DNA of 64,000 nucleotides from Bacteroidetes bacterium HGW-Bacteroidetes-5 (GCA_002842515.1 PHDC01000001.1:1798001-1862000), one strand, 5' to 3'. Shown: positions 35,449-45,622, numbered from the stretch's first letter. A program made the numbers and translations. Notes: a model not told the origin generated them from the sequence alone.

Positions 35449-36798
35449 CTAGTTGGCCGGCTGGTTTAGGGAATCGGCCGGTTGGGTAAGTGAATCGCTT
35501 GGCTGGATAAGTGAATCGCTTGGCTGGATAAGTGAGTCGGCCGGCTGAGTTAGTGTATCTTTTAGCTTGAGGTATTTACGGACGTTGTGGATTCGGTTGT
35601 AATCTGCCTTCAAGGCCGCATCAAAGTTTGGGTCTCCCTCTTTTGGCAAAATGGTGTCGGGGGAGATGTTGAGCTTTTGTTCAAGCATCTGCAACTCTTG
35701 GCGTTGGGATTTTTCGCCGATTGTTTTTGCGGATATTCCGGGAATAAATGTGAAGATGGAGAGAGAGATTATGGCAATATAGCAGAGGTAGAGGTAGAGG
35801 CTGCTTTTTTTGAACATCTGCATTAAAGTTGCAACGGTGAGGATGGCGCCACTGACGAAAAGATATACCCTGGCCTCGGTGAACCCGTACTCATACACAC
35901 GCTGGATGGCGCCTAACCAAAAGAGAATCAGTGGAATGATGAAGAGGGGGTAGAGGTATTTGTAGAATTTGACAAATATTTGTTTTTCGGTGATTCCGGT
36001 GAGGGCTTTGACAAGGATGCCGGAGATTACAAATGCGTTTACGATTATTGCCAGTTTCCCGTTGGGCAGGGTGAATGTCACGACGATTTTTGCAATGTAG
36101 AGGTAGATGATTGCGGCAAATATTACAAGAGCCGGGGTTAGGATGTAATTAACAGCCGGTGTGCAGATTATATTTCGAATTTTGGTTATTTGTGTCGATA
36201 GTGCGCTCTCTTCGGTTTCGTCAGATGCGTAGAGAAAGAGTAGTGGGGTAGAGAGGATTAGGATTATGTTCATTACCCAGAAAGCGCTGTCGTTTATTAA
36301 TTTATCCGGGAACTCAAACAGCTCTGAGGTAGAAAAGAGTATGGCCATTGCAATGAGAAAGGTGGGTAGAGTTATTGCAAAGGAGGCGGCAACCCTGGAT
36401 GCGAAATTTATGAATGTTTCGGTAATAGTTCTGTTGTCGCGCTCCCTGCGGAATGATGCAATAACCAGCAGTGTGATAACTATGGTTGCCGCATAGGCCG
36501 GCGAATAGAGCCATTCACTAAGGTCAATCAGGAATATCGGAATGAGGGTTAATGCAGATAGGTAGTAGATTGCCCTTTTGATGTTGTTCCCGGGAAAAAG
36601 CCGGTTGAGGATGTATGGAATTGCAAATAGAACAGGTGCCGACAAAAAATTCTCTCCCAGAAGTTCGGGCAGCAGCACCTTGTGGTAAGTTAGCACTGAG
36701 AGCAGAAAATAGGCAATCGCGACAATCACCTCAACAGGGTTTAGAACCACAATGGTTACTAATGCTTTAAGGAGCTTTGAGTTACCGGGTGTTTTCAT
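35449..36798 (-). CDS. DUF4153-type polytopic membrane protein with heptad repeat tail
   Basis: A 449-residue inner-membrane protein with about ten hydrophobic segments, matching the Bacteroidota DUF4153 pattern (TFTLPNGKLAIIVNAFVISGILV, then the GAIQRVYEYGFTEARVY segment). Its function is unknown. The C-terminal cytoplasmic tail ends in four full copies and one partial copy of a 7-residue unit, LTQPADS/LIQPSDS, encoded by 21-bp repeats at 35452-35553. It lies 12 bp downstream of the LytTR regulator gene, so it is probably in the same operon and may be controlled by or linked to that system. Confidence 0.82.
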   Translation of the reverse strand: MKTPGNSKLLKALVTIVVLNPVEVIVAIAYFLLSVLTYHKVLLPELLGENFLSAPVLFAIPYILNRLFPGNNIKRAIYYLSALTLIPIFLIDLSEWLYSPAYAATIVITLLVIASFRRERDNRTITETFINFASRVAASFAITLPTFLIAMAILFSTSELFEFPDKLINDSAFWVMNIILILSTPLLFLYASDETEESALSTQITKIRNIICTPAVNYILTPALVIFAAIIYLYIAKIVVTFTLPNGKLAIIVNAFVISGILVKALTGITEKQIFVKFYKYLYPLFIIPLILFWLGAIQRVYEYGFTEARVYLFVSGAILTVATLMQMFKKSSLYLYLCYIAIISLSIFTFIPGISAKTIGEKSQRQELQMLEQKLNISPDTILPKEGDPNFDAALKADYNRIHNVRKYLKLKDTLTQPADSLIQPSDSLIQPSDSLTQPADSLNQPAN

Positions 36799-36810
36799 AA
36801 TATGAGAGGT

Positions 36811-37497
36811 TTAGGTGTGAAGGACAAGTTTTATAAAGTTCTCTTTGTAGTTGCTCCCAACAGGGATTGTCTTATCGTTTATCTTAATTGTGCTGCGCTC
36901 TATTTTGTCAATTTTGTCTATGGCAACTATGAATGATTTGTGAACTCTCACAAAGTTTTCGGGGGGGAGCAGCGATTCCATTCCGGCAAACGACTGCAAA
37001 ACCATCAGCTTAGAACTTTTAGTCACTATCTGCAGATACTCCTGCATCCCCTCAATGTAGAGAATTGAGTCAAAATCTACCCGCTCCATACTGTATCCGC
37101 TTTTAACGAAGATGTAAGATCTTTTTACAGAAGATATTGTGTTGAACTGGTTGAAGATCTTCTCTGTAGCGGTTACAAACCTTTCAAAACCGAAGGGTTT
37201 AAGCAGATAGTCACACACCTCGAATTCGTACCCGGCTATTGCGTACTCTTTGTAGGCAGATGTGATTATGACCTTTGGTTTTATTTTGAGTGAGCGCAAA
37301 AAATCAATTCCGTTAAACTCATCCATCTGAATATCAAGAAATATCAGGTCGGTTTCGTTCTCCTTAAGAAAAATAAGGGCATCAATGGCGTTGTTGAAGG
37401 TTCTCTGTAACTTAAGCCACGAGATCTTTGAGATAAAAGAGCTCAGTTTCTCAATGGAAAGTGGTTCATCATCAATAACAATACACCTTATATCCAT
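36811..37497 (-). CDS. LytTR-family response regulator
   Basis: A 228-residue regulator. The receiver domain (residues 1-115) has IRCIVIDDEP, the phospho-acceptor in LIFLDIQMDEFNGIDFL, VIITSAYKEYAI and YLLKPFGFERF. The C-terminal LytTR DNA-binding domain has DSILYIEGMQEYLQI and FVRVHKSFIVAIDKID. ATG 37497 (MDIRCIVIDDEP) is preferred to an in-frame start at 37524. The cognate sensor kinase gene lies 84 bp upstream. Direct targets are unknown; the DUF4153 gene downstream is a candidate. Confidence 0.92.
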   Translation of the reverse strand: MDIRCIVIDDEPLSIEKLSSFISKISWLKLQRTFNNAIDALIFLKENETDLIFLDIQMDEFNGIDFLRSLKIKPKVIITSAYKEYAIAGYEFEVCDYLLKPFGFERFVTATEKIFNQFNTISSVKRSYIFVKSGYSMERVDFDSILYIEGMQEYLQIVTKSSKLMVLQSFAGMESLLPPENFVRVHKSFIVAIDKIDKIERSTIKINDKTIPVGSNYKENFIKLVLHT

Positions 37498-37581
37498 TTT
37501 GGTTTGCAAATTATATCTTTCCAAATTTACTCTCTTTTTCTGATTTTATTCACTTTTTACGATTCTAGTTTTTGATACTTA

Positions 37582-38562
37582 TTAGGAGCTTGCATTTGTG
37601 TCGATAGTGAGTTCGGCTTTGAAGAGCTCGGAGTCGTGGGAGATGTTGAGTTTGTGTTTGCCGGGATAGAGTATCTCCATTCGTTTAGAAACGTTGCTTA
37701 TGCCGATCCCTTTTGAGCTATCTTTGGATATCATCTTCTCGGGATCGTGCAGATTGCTCACCTTGAAGTTGATAATGCCGGATTTTTCGTTCAGGGTAAT
37801 TGTGATTCCCTGTTTTTTATCTTTATCGGTGGTGTGTTTGAATGCATTTTCGACAAATGGGATAAGTAGCATAGGGGCAATTTTTGTGTTTGGGTTCTCA
37901 ATGGAGATGTTGAACTCTACAAGCTCGCTATTTGAGGTTCTGAGATTTTGCAGATTCAGATATTTTTTCAAATACTCTACCTCTTTGTCCAGTTCTATCT
38001 CTTCACAATCTGCCTCATTAAAAGAGTAGCGGAGCATATCGGAGAGTTGAAGCAGTGAGTATGAGGCCTTTTGGGGGTCTTTTGCGATAAGGGTATCTAT
38101 GTTGTGAAGTGAGTTGAAAAGGAAGTGGGGGTTGATTTGATTGCGCAAAAGTGCAAGTTCGCTTTTGAGATTCTGTTTTGATTGCTGCAGTTGCATCCGG
38201 TCTTTGTTAGCCCAGTCGATAAAGAAGCGAAATAGTGCTCCGTAGATTGTCCAGGTAACCAGCAAGATATAGAACCGAAAGAAGTACATCGAGATATCTA
38301 TCTTTATAACAATCACCGAAGCGATCATAACCAGAACTACTCCGAGAGCTGTCAATATCATCTTCTTATTTTTAATGAATTTGAAAACATTTACATAAGA
38401 GATATAAAAGAAGATTGGTATTAGTGATGCCATTACAACGTTATAGTAGGCAAATGCCTTCTGATCCGTTATTGTGGGTGCCAATAACGAATTAATCAGG
38501 TGGTTGAAAAAGTAGATGCCCCAATATGCGAGGTGAACCTTAATGATTGTAGATTTTTTCAT
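37582..38562 (-). CDS. LytS/YehU-type sensor histidine kinase
   Basis: A 326-residue membrane kinase. About four transmembrane helices fill residues 10-130, followed by the His_kinase domain with the phospho-acceptor in LRNQINPHFLFNSLHNIDTL, then PMLLIPFVENAFKHTTD (N box) and KGIGISNVSKRMEILYPG (G box). There is no extended periplasmic sensor domain, so the signal is probably sensed in the membrane. ATG 38562 is preferred to GTG 38583. It pairs with the LytTR regulator encoded next. Confidence 0.92.
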   Translation of the reverse strand: MKKSTIIKVHLAYWGIYFFNHLINSLLAPTITDQKAFAYYNVVMASLIPIFFYISYVNVFKFIKNKKMILTALGVVLVMIASVIVIKIDISMYFFRFYILLVTWTIYGALFRFFIDWANKDRMQLQQSKQNLKSELALLRNQINPHFLFNSLHNIDTLIAKDPQKASYSLLQLSDMLRYSFNEADCEEIELDKEVEYLKKYLNLQNLRTSNSELVEFNISIENPNTKIAPMLLIPFVENAFKHTTDKDKKQGITITLNEKSGIINFKVSNLHDPEKMISKDSSKGIGISNVSKRMEILYPGKHKLNISHDSELFKAELTIDTNASS

Positions 38563-38567
38563 AATAG

Positions 38568-38621
38568 TTTGTATTAGTTTCACCGCAAATTTGTGGCTAC
38601 TGGGATTCTAATACAAAAATA
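38568..38621 (-). promoter_or_regulatory. -7 box and inverted repeat before the sensor kinase
   Basis: A minus-strand TATTTTTG box lies at 38621-38614. A perfect 10-bp inverted repeat, TTTGTATTAG (38568-38577) and CTAATACAAA (38608-38617), overlaps the box and spans the expected transcription start. It may be an operator or a hairpin at the 5' end of the mRNA. Confidence 0.5.
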
Positions 38622-38697
38622 ATCAATGAAACGGGTAAATTGCTAAACGAAGGGAACCTTACCAAGGGTCGTGGGGCTTTGTTGATTATCAGTTCAA

Positions 38698-40761
38698 TTA
38701 CTGCACCGCCTTTATCATAGCCACCATTTCATCCACTAAATGGCTATAAATACCACTGCCAACGGCTTTATAGCGCATAATGCCATTTTTGTCTATTACA
38801 AATTTGGCAGGAATGCTCTTTACTTTATATTTTGCAGCTACTTCATCACCTGCATCAAATAGTACATTGAAGGAGAAATTTTTCTCTTCCATAACTTTTT
38901 TAGCTCCCGGCCTCATTTTGTCGACTGTGGTTCCACCTGTGTTCCCTTCAAATGTATCAATGAAAAGAAAAACTATGTCGGGATTGGGTTTGTAATAATC
39001 TACTAATTGCTGCATAGCGGGAAAGCTTGCACGGCAAGGTCCGCACCAAGTTGCCCAAAAATCAAGAATCACGGTTTTTCCTTTTAAATCTGAAAGTTTT
39101 ACGGTTTTTCCATCTATATTCACTAACGAAAAGTCCGGGGCTGCTTCATTGGTTTTCATCTCCTCAAGCTTTTTGGCAATTTCAAGGTTATCATTACTTT
39201 TCAACCCGGTGATAAATGCACTAAATCCATCATCGCTTCCGTTTTTCTTCACATACAACTCTTTTAAAATTTCGATTATATTCTCACCATACAGCCCGGA
39301 ACTAATAATTTTCCCCATTGTTTTAATCGCCTCCTCTAAAGGCAAACATTTTGGAACGACTTCTGCAATGGTGGACATTAATTCAAGCTCCATTGTTTTT
39401 TCTGTAAATCCCATCTCCTGTGCTTCGGAAAATGTAGCATAATTGCGACATTCATTTATTTTTGCAAGAGCATTTTCACACTCTCCGTTTTGCGAATATA
39501 TTACAGCTTGTGTTTTAGCTAGTTGAATTATCTGCCTCAACAGGTTGAGCTTCATCTCCCGTTTAGTAAAATAGGCTTCACTTTTATCGTTTTGTTTGAA
39601 GCCGGCAGGGTTGTTTATAAGTGTATTATATTTCTTCCAACAAATTGAATATAGGGTGTTGCAGTAGTTAATCGCAGCACTATAATTTTTGACTTCGGTC
39701 TCTGCGTTAGCTAATTCCATATATGGGAAGAAATTTTCAAAACCACAATTTATCTCATTTTGAATATAATTAAGGGCTATATCAAATGTCTTTTTATCAC
39801 CGGTCTTATAGGCTGTTGCCAGGTAATTATCTATCAATGCAGATAAGAATCCGCCAGCCATAGCTGCATTGTACCTCATATAAAAATCCATATTTTTAAA
39901 GCTGACAATTGATGAATCCAGCAGGGTCTTCTTCTTAATTAAATCTGTTTCGGAAATTGTCTTCTCATATAAATTCGATGTCCTGAAATATCCCTCAATA
40001 TTGTTTTGTGTAGCATATTCCGTGAAATAGGATGCTGTTCTCTTTAACCCCATCGCATAAAAAAAGGTATTGCAAGCAAGATAATCGGCATCGGTGACAG
40101 GCTTATCTTTGAATATTCTATCTAATTGCATTACAGCTAATTTTCTACAATCAACCGAATCAGTTTTCGGATTGTAGGTCCGATAAATATCAACGGCAAT
40201 AGCTGAACTTTTTTCAGGATAGTGCTCCATCTCCTTTAAATAGTACTCCCTTGCTAAAGCTGGGTTTTTGGATTGCCATTTACTGAAAAACGAATCGGAT
40301 AAATGCTTTCCCATTCTGGAATATGCAGTGGGGCTAGGTTTGTTTTCCGATGTGTAAAAGGGGACGAAATAACCGTTATTGTTATTGTTTTCTAGCCTCC
40401 CGGATATACAAACGCCACTTCGGTCAATTTTATAGTCTCCCCAGGTAAATCGAAAAACAAGCCCACAAACTGTCTCTTCAGTTGTCAGTTCCCCGACATA
40501 TTCATTGCCGCTTTTTTCAACCTCCATCTCAACAGGTTTTCCCAAGGGATCCAACACCCCGTAGAAGTCGTCATAGTTTCCCATTTTATATACTGTACAT
40601 TGCAAGGGACCCTTTTCATCTGCAAATTCTGTTGGAGGAGTATAAGAAAATTTTACCTTATCACCGGGGTGTGGCTTCTCAGGTGTTAATTTCAAATTAT
40701 TTTGTGCAAATAATCCAGTTGTGATTGCAATTGCAAGTATTGTTAGATATATTTTTTTCAT
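38698..40761 (-). CDS. Secreted thioredoxin-domain protein (TlpA-like) with large N-terminal region
   Basis: A 687-residue exported protein (signal KKIYLTILAIAITTGLFAQ). Residues about 20-130 look like a beta-sandwich (KLTPEKPHPGDKVKFSYTPP). The middle, about 150-530, is helical and TPR-like. The C-terminal 140 residues are a TlpA/AhpC thioredoxin domain with an intact WCGPC at residues 572-576 (VILDFWATWCGPCRASFPA). It would act as a periplasmic thiol-disulfide reductase. It is the last gene of the ECF-FecR-SusC-SusD locus, separated from susD by a 34-bp palindrome, so its dose may be set separately. Confidence 0.88.
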   Translation of the reverse strand: MKKIYLTILAIAITTGLFAQNNLKLTPEKPHPGDKVKFSYTPPTEFADEKGPLQCTVYKMGNYDDFYGVLDPLGKPVEMEVEKSGNEYVGELTTEETVCGLVFRFTWGDYKIDRSGVCISGRLENNNNNGYFVPFYTSENKPSPTAYSRMGKHLSDSFFSKWQSKNPALAREYYLKEMEHYPEKSSAIAVDIYRTYNPKTDSVDCRKLAVMQLDRIFKDKPVTDADYLACNTFFYAMGLKRTASYFTEYATQNNIEGYFRTSNLYEKTISETDLIKKKTLLDSSIVSFKNMDFYMRYNAAMAGGFLSALIDNYLATAYKTGDKKTFDIALNYIQNEINCGFENFFPYMELANAETEVKNYSAAINYCNTLYSICWKKYNTLINNPAGFKQNDKSEAYFTKREMKLNLLRQIIQLAKTQAVIYSQNGECENALAKINECRNYATFSEAQEMGFTEKTMELELMSTIAEVVPKCLPLEEAIKTMGKIISSGLYGENIIEILKELYVKKNGSDDGFSAFITGLKSNDNLEIAKKLEEMKTNEAAPDFSLVNIDGKTVKLSDLKGKTVILDFWATWCGPCRASFPAMQQLVDYYKPNPDIVFLFIDTFEGNTGGTTVDKMRPGAKKVMEEKNFSFNVLFDAGDEVAAKYKVKSIPAKFVIDKNGIMRYKAVGSGIYSHLVDEMVAMIKAVQ

Positions 40762-40783
40762 AAGGAGGATTTAAATTGGAATA

Positions 40784-40817
40784 TATTCTCTCTTCCTCCC
40801 GGGAGGAAGAGAGAATA
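40784..40817. terminator. Perfect 34-bp palindrome between susD-like and thioredoxin genes
   Basis: The arms TATTCTCTCTTCCTCCC and their exact complement form an uninterrupted palindrome, giving a very stable hairpin in either strand's RNA. There is no strong T-run after it in the leftward direction, so it could be a leaky terminator or an mRNA-stabilising stem at the end of the susCD message. Confidence 0.6.
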
Positions 40818-40844
40818 CATATGATAAAAAGAATTAATGATGGT

Positions 40845-42278
40845 TTAGTACCCCGGGTTTTGTACTAATTTATTGTTGACAATAAGCTCTTTAGCAGGAA
40901 TAGGTAATAAAGATTTATGTGATTCCCAGCCGGTTTTGTTGCTCTCTTTGCTTAATACGGCATCTGCCCTTCCTGTACGCACTAAATCGTACCAGCGATG
41001 AGACTCACACATAAATTCCACCCTGTTTTCGTGTTCAAGCGCTAAAAGAAGCGCAGCCTGAGTAGTCGCAGTTGTGTTGCCTAATTTACCGTGGGTGTTT
41101 CTTATCAGATTAAGGTCGGCAGCTGCACCTGTAAGATCCGGAGAGGATTTACGGACTTTTGCTTCTGCCCTTATCAAATACATCTCTGCAAGTCTTAATA
41201 CACAAAAATCCTGAGGATCGGCATCGGCCGCCTCCTGATCTAACATACCATGAGGATATTTCAGAGTAAATACATTCTCTTCGGCTGAATAAGTAAACAG
41301 TGTAGAGAACCTTTGATCACCGGACTCAAATTCATTTATTGCACTCTGTGTCAAGCATCCCCAGCCTGAATACTCCCACGCATATGGCTCCGGGAAAAAA
41401 GAATACATCATAGGCATTCCCTGCATTGCATAATACCAGCAACTATTAGGTACATCTGCCATAGTTCCATCCATTGAGAAAATGATCTCTTTGCTTCTTC
41501 TCATTAACACCTTAGTCAGATCGGCTTCTAACATATACTTACCACTGCTAATAACCTCAGTTGCAGACGCTTCTGCATTGGCCCAATCGCCCATATGTAG
41601 ATAGACTCTTGCCAGCAATGCTTTAGCCACATTTTTGTTGGCACAACGTCTGGCATCCATACCGCTAATATTGGTTTCCGGTAATTTATTAAGGGCATCT
41701 TTCAGGTCTGTTATGATAGAGGCATACACTTCGGCTTTAGGTGTACGAGCTAACAATTTTGACTCTGCCGGGTCAGATTTTAAAACCAAAGGCACATCTC
41801 CAAATAACCTGAGCAGTTCAAAGTGCATTAATGCCCTTAGGAATAGATTCTGAGCTAAGTATTGATCAAGAATTTGAGTGGATAGTTTCGTTGTAGATAC
41901 GGGTAAATTTTCCAACATTACATTAGCCTCGTAAATTACCGAATAAGGTCTACTCCATAAAGAGCTGAATGATTCTGAAGTGTTGAGATCGTATTCGGAA
42001 TTTGACATAATATCCATAGCCAATGGGGGATTTCTACTTAAATTGTCAGCTAAAGATTCTGTATTATAAACAATTCCCCCTGCTCCATAAAAATTTGAAG
42101 CTTTGGAATATATACCGAGCATTGCCATTTCAATAGTACTTGCAGAGCCAAACACTTTATCGGTGGTTATTTTATCCGGTGGAAGAGGTGCTACCAAAAA
42201 GTCTTCACAAGAAGTTGTAAATAATGATAGTACAGATACTATTGCAAAAAGCGATATGTTTTTATATATATGTTTCAT
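40845..42278 (-). CDS. SusD/RagB-family outer membrane lipoprotein
   Basis: A 477-residue surface lipoprotein (signal SVLSLFTTSCEDFL with the lipobox Cys). It begins the typical SusD way (PPDKITTDKVFGSASTIEMAMLGIY in pieces), has the helical TPR core (NLFLRALMHFELLRLFGDVPLV), and the C-terminal RAEAKVRKSSPDLTGAAADLNLIR and ENRVEFMCESHRWYDLVRTG motifs. SusD proteins cap the SusC channel and capture ligand. Substrate class cannot be read; no glycan hydrolases neighbour it, so peptides or other compounds are as likely as glycans. ATG 42278 is preferred to TTG 42287. Confidence 0.93.
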   Translation of the reverse strand: MKHIYKNISLFAIVSVLSLFTTSCEDFLVAPLPPDKITTDKVFGSASTIEMAMLGIYSKASNFYGAGGIVYNTESLADNLSRNPPLAMDIMSNSEYDLNTSESFSSLWSRPYSVIYEANVMLENLPVSTTKLSTQILDQYLAQNLFLRALMHFELLRLFGDVPLVLKSDPAESKLLARTPKAEVYASIITDLKDALNKLPETNISGMDARRCANKNVAKALLARVYLHMGDWANAEASATEVISSGKYMLEADLTKVLMRRSKEIIFSMDGTMADVPNSCWYYAMQGMPMMYSFFPEPYAWEYSGWGCLTQSAINEFESGDQRFSTLFTYSAEENVFTLKYPHGMLDQEAADADPQDFCVLRLAEMYLIRAEAKVRKSSPDLTGAAADLNLIRNTHGKLGNTTATTQAALLLALEHENRVEFMCESHRWYDLVRTGRADAVLSKESNKTGWESHKSLLPIPAKELIVNNKLVQNPGY

Positions 42279-42298
42279 AATTTTCAATTTTTAGATAG

Positions 42299-45200
42299 TT
42301 AAAAGGAGAGTTGAACACCAAACACCCAACTTTTTATAGGAGTTCCATTTGAGGCACTTTGTGCCTGCGGATCTTTTCCTAAATCTATTGGGGAATAGAA
42401 CATAAGGTTTTGTCCGCGTGCATATACAGACGCTCTGCTTAAACCGGCTTTTTCAACCCAGTTTGAAGGTAAAGTATATGTAACGGACACATTGTTCAAC
42501 CTGAACCACAGGATATCATTATATGCGAGATTTGAAATATTCGCATAGGTCAGTTGCATAATGTTGGTATTGGAAACCAGACCAGATGTTGCCCTTGGAT
42601 ATGTTGCCTGATCGCCCGGTTTCTGCCAGTAGTTCCCCAACACCTGGACAGGAAGATTTCTTGCCCTACCGGGAAGAGATGAGCCCATAAACCAGTTAGA
42701 GACCATTTGATTGGCGCAGGTTACAGAAAAACTAAATTCAAAACCTTTGTAGTTGAAGATATTTTCCATTCCCCCGTAATTTTTTGGTGAAGGAGACCCT
42801 AGTGTTACCAAATCACCTGGAGAGGTAAGCGAGCCATCTTTATTTACATCTCTGAATTTGGCATAACCGGTTGTTGTAGAAATTGAGTCAACATAAAACC
42901 GCCTTATAATATCAAGTGGTTTTCCTATCTCATATATATCGGCATAGGCAGATCCTGCTAAATCGTCATATTTGTAAAGTGAATTTTTAGCAATGGTAAA
43001 ATTGACATTGGTTCTCCATTGAAAGTGTTTGGTTAGTACATTACTGGTTCTCAATTCAAATTCCCATCCGGTATTTTGTACAGTACCATCAAAATTGTTA
43101 ACGAATGAACTAAAGCCTGTTTGTGAAGTAATAGGTTCAGATACCAGAAAATCGGTAGTCCTGTTTCTATACCAGGAAACTGAACCGGAAATACGGCTTT
43201 TAAACAACCCAAATTCCAGAGCCGCCTCCAGCTTTTTTGTTTGTTCCCAATGGATGTCCTCATTATATAAATATTGGGTATTAAGACCAATTGCAGTTCC
43301 GTAATTAACATTATCGGCTGAATATAGGTTTAAATACTGATAGTCTGCAATCTGGTCGTTTCCTGTTACTCCCCAGCTAGCCCTTAGTTTTCCGAAACTT
43401 ATAAATGGTAAAGCCTCTTTTACAAAAGATTCATCTGAAAATATCCAGGATGCACCTACGGCACCAAAGTCACCCCACTTGTAATTATCTCCAAATTTTG
43501 AAGAGCCATCCCTTCTGTATGATAGATTCAAGTAATATTTTTGACCCCAGTTATAGTTTACCCTTCCAAAGTATGAGCGAAACCGTTCATCTGCCCTTGA
43601 ACTGGATTTTAATTGTACTGTGTTTGCAAAACCCCACGAGCCCATAAAGTCATCTCCGGGGAATCCTGTCAAATCTAGTGATCTGTTGGAACTGGAACCT
43701 TTAAACCAGGTTGATCCCACCAAAACGGATATGTTTCCATCTGATATTTTACCATTATAGGTAAGTTGCGGCTCAAAATTAAGTGAGCTATAATTTCCAA
43801 AATATGAGGAGCTGGACGGAGTTGATACGAATGAAGATTTTGGATTTATGGCAGTAGAAGGTACAATTTTCTCAGATTCGTTGCCCTGATTGCCATAAGA
43901 GAACGATGCCTTTGCTTTAAGCCCCTTAAAGATTAAATAACTAAAATTGGCACTCATCAATAAATTCGAACTTAAATAACTCACCTTTTGAGTCATACTC
44001 GCTTCGGGATTTGCAAAATTGAAAGATGTGGATGATCCCCAGTAAAAATCGCCCTGATCTGTATACAATGGGTAATTTGGAGGAAGAAAGCGAACGCCAC
44101 CTACAATATTTGTCGCAACCTGAGTGGGTTTTAATTTATCTGCAGAATATTGAACTGACAAAGTTGACTCAAGCCTATCGTTCATACTAATACTACTTAG
44201 ATTTAAACGACTAGAGATTCTCTCCTGATATGGATTCCCGGGTTGTATGTCATACTGCTTCAGATAGCCGGTGCTGAAATAATAACTTAACCCCTTTGTG
44301 CCTCCCGACATATCTATGTTTGCATTCATAATAGGAGCGTTATTCCCAAATTCATACTTTGTCCAGTCTGTATAGGCATTCTCTTTCCAAGGTGAAAGAT
44401 TTGTAAGATCGGCCGCCCTGCTCTCAGTTGGGACCCTATTATCCAGTGTAAATCCCTCCTTACGCATTGCAACGTATTGTTCTGTATTTAATAATTTTGG
44501 CATATATGTAGCTTTGTTAAAGCCTGTATACATATCCAGATTCACCCTGGTCTTGCCTAATTCTGCCTTTTTGGTAGTGATGAGAACGACACCATTCGTT
44601 GCCCTAGAACCATAGATTGCAGTCGCATCGGCATCTTTCAGAATGTCAATGCTTGCAATATCATTTGGATTTAAGGCGCCTAATGGAGAAGTGCCGTGAA
44701 CATAACTTGAGTAAACGGCGTTTGTATTTGCCGCGTTAATAATTACACCATCAACTATGAATAGGGGCCTGGTACCGGAACCAAATGAATTCAATCCTCT
44801 GATAACGATGTCTACACTGCTTCCTACCCCTTCACTGTTATTAACCACTATTCCTGTCATTTTACCTTGTAAAGCCAAAGCAAAATTTGACACGGGTTGT
44901 TTACTCAAATCTTTGGCCTTAACGGAGCTGATAGCCCCTGTATTTTCTCGTTTTGTAGTTGTTCCGTATCCGATTATCTGAACCTCGTCAAGGACGTTAA
45001 TTCCACCTTTAAGAACCACATTAATAGGACCATCTCCTACAGTTACCTCAAGGGTTTGGTAACCTACAAATGAAAATACGAGAATACTCCCTTTTGCGGC
45101 ATTAATTGTAAAATTCCCCTTTTCATCGGTAAAAGTACCCGTTGTGGTCCCTTTTACCATTACATTTACGAATGCAAACAGGTTCCCTTGTTCATCCATA

Positions 45201-45553
45201 ACCACCCCTTTTACCGGAGGTGGTGGAAGCTCCTTCATCTTCACAATTACAGTATTGTCTTCATCAATGATATAAGTGAGTGGCTGCCCTTCGAAACAAA
45301 GTTCTAAAGCCTCATCAAGAGTTACATTTGTAAGATTGATATTAACAGGATTTGCCACCTTAAGCATAGTAGAAGAGTAGACAAACTTACTGTTTGTCTG
45401 TTTCATAATCTCGACAAAAACATCCTCAAGCTGAGCGTTTTGCTGATTAAGGGTAATCATCTGCGAATAGCCTTTAGCCTGAACCTGCAGGAAGGCTACT
45501 ACTAGAAGAATCATTGTAAGTTTCATTTTTAGTAGGAATGTGGAATTTTTCAT
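42299..45553 (-). CDS. SusC/RagA-family TonB-dependent outer membrane transporter with STN domain
   Basis: A 1084-residue TonB-dependent transporter. After the signal peptide comes a secretin/TonB short N-terminal domain (QNAQLEDVFVEIMKQTNSKFVYS, residues about 35-105), which signals to FecR-type anti-sigma factors. Next are a carboxypeptidase-regulatory-like domain (KGTTTGTFTDEKGNFTI), the plug (RGLNSFGSGTRPLFIVDGVI; IYGSRATNGVVLITTKK) and the 22-strand barrel ending in WVFGVQLSF. It imports a ligand captured by the SusD partner encoded 20 bp downstream. The fecR and sigma genes just upstream imply ligand-induced expression. Confidence 0.95.
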   Translation of the reverse strand: MKNSTFLLKMKLTMILLVVAFLQVQAKGYSQMITLNQQNAQLEDVFVEIMKQTNSKFVYSSTMLKVANPVNINLTNVTLDEALELCFEGQPLTYIIDEDNTVIVKMKELPPPPVKGVVMDEQGNLFAFVNVMVKGTTTGTFTDEKGNFTINAAKGSILVFSFVGYQTLEVTVGDGPINVVLKGGINVLDEVQIIGYGTTTKRENTGAISSVKAKDLSKQPVSNFALALQGKMTGIVVNNSEGVGSSVDIVIRGLNSFGSGTRPLFIVDGVIINAANTNAVYSSYVHGTSPLGALNPNDIASIDILKDADATAIYGSRATNGVVLITTKKAELGKTRVNLDMYTGFNKATYMPKLLNTEQYVAMRKEGFTLDNRVPTESRAADLTNLSPWKENAYTDWTKYEFGNNAPIMNANIDMSGGTKGLSYYFSTGYLKQYDIQPGNPYQERISSRLNLSSISMNDRLESTLSVQYSADKLKPTQVATNIVGGVRFLPPNYPLYTDQGDFYWGSSTSFNFANPEASMTQKVSYLSSNLLMSANFSYLIFKGLKAKASFSYGNQGNESEKIVPSTAINPKSSFVSTPSSSSYFGNYSSLNFEPQLTYNGKISDGNISVLVGSTWFKGSSSNRSLDLTGFPGDDFMGSWGFANTVQLKSSSRADERFRSYFGRVNYNWGQKYYLNLSYRRDGSSKFGDNYKWGDFGAVGASWIFSDESFVKEALPFISFGKLRASWGVTGNDQIADYQYLNLYSADNVNYGTAIGLNTQYLYNEDIHWEQTKKLEAALEFGLFKSRISGSVSWYRNRTTDFLVSEPITSQTGFSSFVNNFDGTVQNTGWEFELRTSNVLTKHFQWRTNVNFTIAKNSLYKYDDLAGSAYADIYEIGKPLDIIRRFYVDSISTTTGYAKFRDVNKDGSLTSPGDLVTLGSPSPKNYGGMENIFNYKGFEFSFSVTCANQMVSNWFMGSSLPGRARNLPVQVLGNYWQKPGDQATYPRATSGLVSNTNIMQLTYANISNLAYNDILWFRLNNVSVTYTLPSNWVEKAGLSRASVYARGQNLMFYSPIDLGKDPQAQSASNGTPIKSWVFGVQLSF

Positions 45554-45622
45554 ACATTTGTGTGTTTGGTTAGTGATTTTGATTATCTATCGTCGATTTT
45601 TAAATTGCACTTCCGAACTCGG

